This document shows, in pieces, positions 5,629-5,783 of a stretch of DNA of 5,783 nucleotides (positions within the stretch are counted from its first letter, which is position 1; every line of letters starts with the position of its first letter). The position numbers and the translations under genes were made by a program. Source of the stretch: Clostridia bacterium (lineage in GTDB: Bacteria > Bacillota > Clostridia > Oscillospirales > Acutalibacteraceae). The stretch lies in contig JAGACE010000186.1 in the NCBI GenBank assembly GCA_017614275.1, forward strand, positions 1 to 5,783. Reading direction: 5' to 3'. The notes under the pieces were generated by a model, which was given only the letters and a program-made list of their open reading frames with translations, did no database searches and was not told the DNA's origin.

Positions 5629-5783
5629 AATAGTTGATCAGATATTCGTCGATCTCCCACTGCGAGATCTTGGTCCTGTATTCATCCCATTCCGCCTTCT
5701 TGCCGGCGATGTAATTGTCGAACACGTGAGCGCCGAGGGTCTCGCGGATGAACGGGTCCTTCTCGGCTTCCGCGATCGCTTCC
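5627..5783 (-). CDS. glnA: Glutamine synthetase type I, C-terminal end (cut by window edge)
   Basis: The last 51 codons of a gene end EWDEYRTKISQWEIDEYL followed by INY and a TAA stop at 5629-5627. The preceding KDPFIRETLGAHVFDNYI is the usual C-terminal helix region of type I glutamine synthetase in Gram-positive bacteria, which makes glutamine from glutamate, ammonia and ATP. No catalytic residue is in the window, but this tail (ETLG-H-F, then EWDEYR, then QWEI-EYL) is distinctive. The final Tyr and nearby Glu/Arg residues belong to the tail that in the B. subtilis enzyme takes part in feedback inhibition and regulator contact; whether that holds here is inference. It is the first visible gene of the probable operon with asnA and purF; its promoter is outside. 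Confidence 0.9.
   Translation of the reverse strand, partial: EAIAEAEKDPFIRETLGAHVFDNYIAGKKAEWDEYRTKISQWEIDEYLINY

Noticed and set aside
4879..5637. 252-codon open plus-strand frame opposite asnA
   Set aside because: It is a shadow of AsnA; no family features.
1..5783. CRISPR array, insertion sequence, phage or integrated element at the tRNA gene
   Set aside because: No spaced direct repeats, transposase or integrase fragments are visible, and the tRNA 3' end is not duplicated in the window as far as I can see by eye.

Overview
The window looks like chromosomal housekeeping DNA from a fairly GC-rich member of the Firmicutes, most likely a clostridium-like anaerobe. This rests on the Bacillus-type PurF with its iron-sulfur cysteines, the AAGGAG-type ribosome binding sites, the CCA-encoding tRNA gene, the Firmicute-style GltB amino terminus, and GC-rich genes separated by AT-rich spacers. 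I cannot name the genus. All protein genes are on the minus strand. The only plus-strand gene is a tRNA-Leu.

Layout from the upstream (right) end in minus-strand reading order. First come the last 51 codons of glnA (glutamine synthetase). Thirteen bases later is asnA (ammonia-dependent asparagine synthetase, GTG start). One base after asnA is purF (glutamine PRPP amidotransferase). The spacing suggests one transcript. Next is a tRNA-Leu(CAG) gene on the plus strand with its own promoter; its terminator hairpin lies between it and the end of purF and can serve both. An AT-rich spacer of about 250 bases holds this tRNA promoter and the promoter of uraA. The uraA uracil permease gene is interrupted by an in-frame TAG at codon 135. 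Last is gltB (glutamate synthase large subunit), cut by the left edge after 376 codons.

The common theme is glutamine and nitrogen traffic. GlnA makes glutamine, GltB moves its amide group onto 2-oxoglutarate, PurF spends glutamine on purines, and AsnA fixes ammonia into asparagine. UraA, if working, would import uracil.

The most interesting features are non-coding or small. A strong intrinsic terminator sits in the gltB leader between its apparent promoter and its start codon, which suggests attenuation. The amber codon splits uraA. I found no mobile element, CRISPR array or novel multi-gene system, and most of the window is ordinary.
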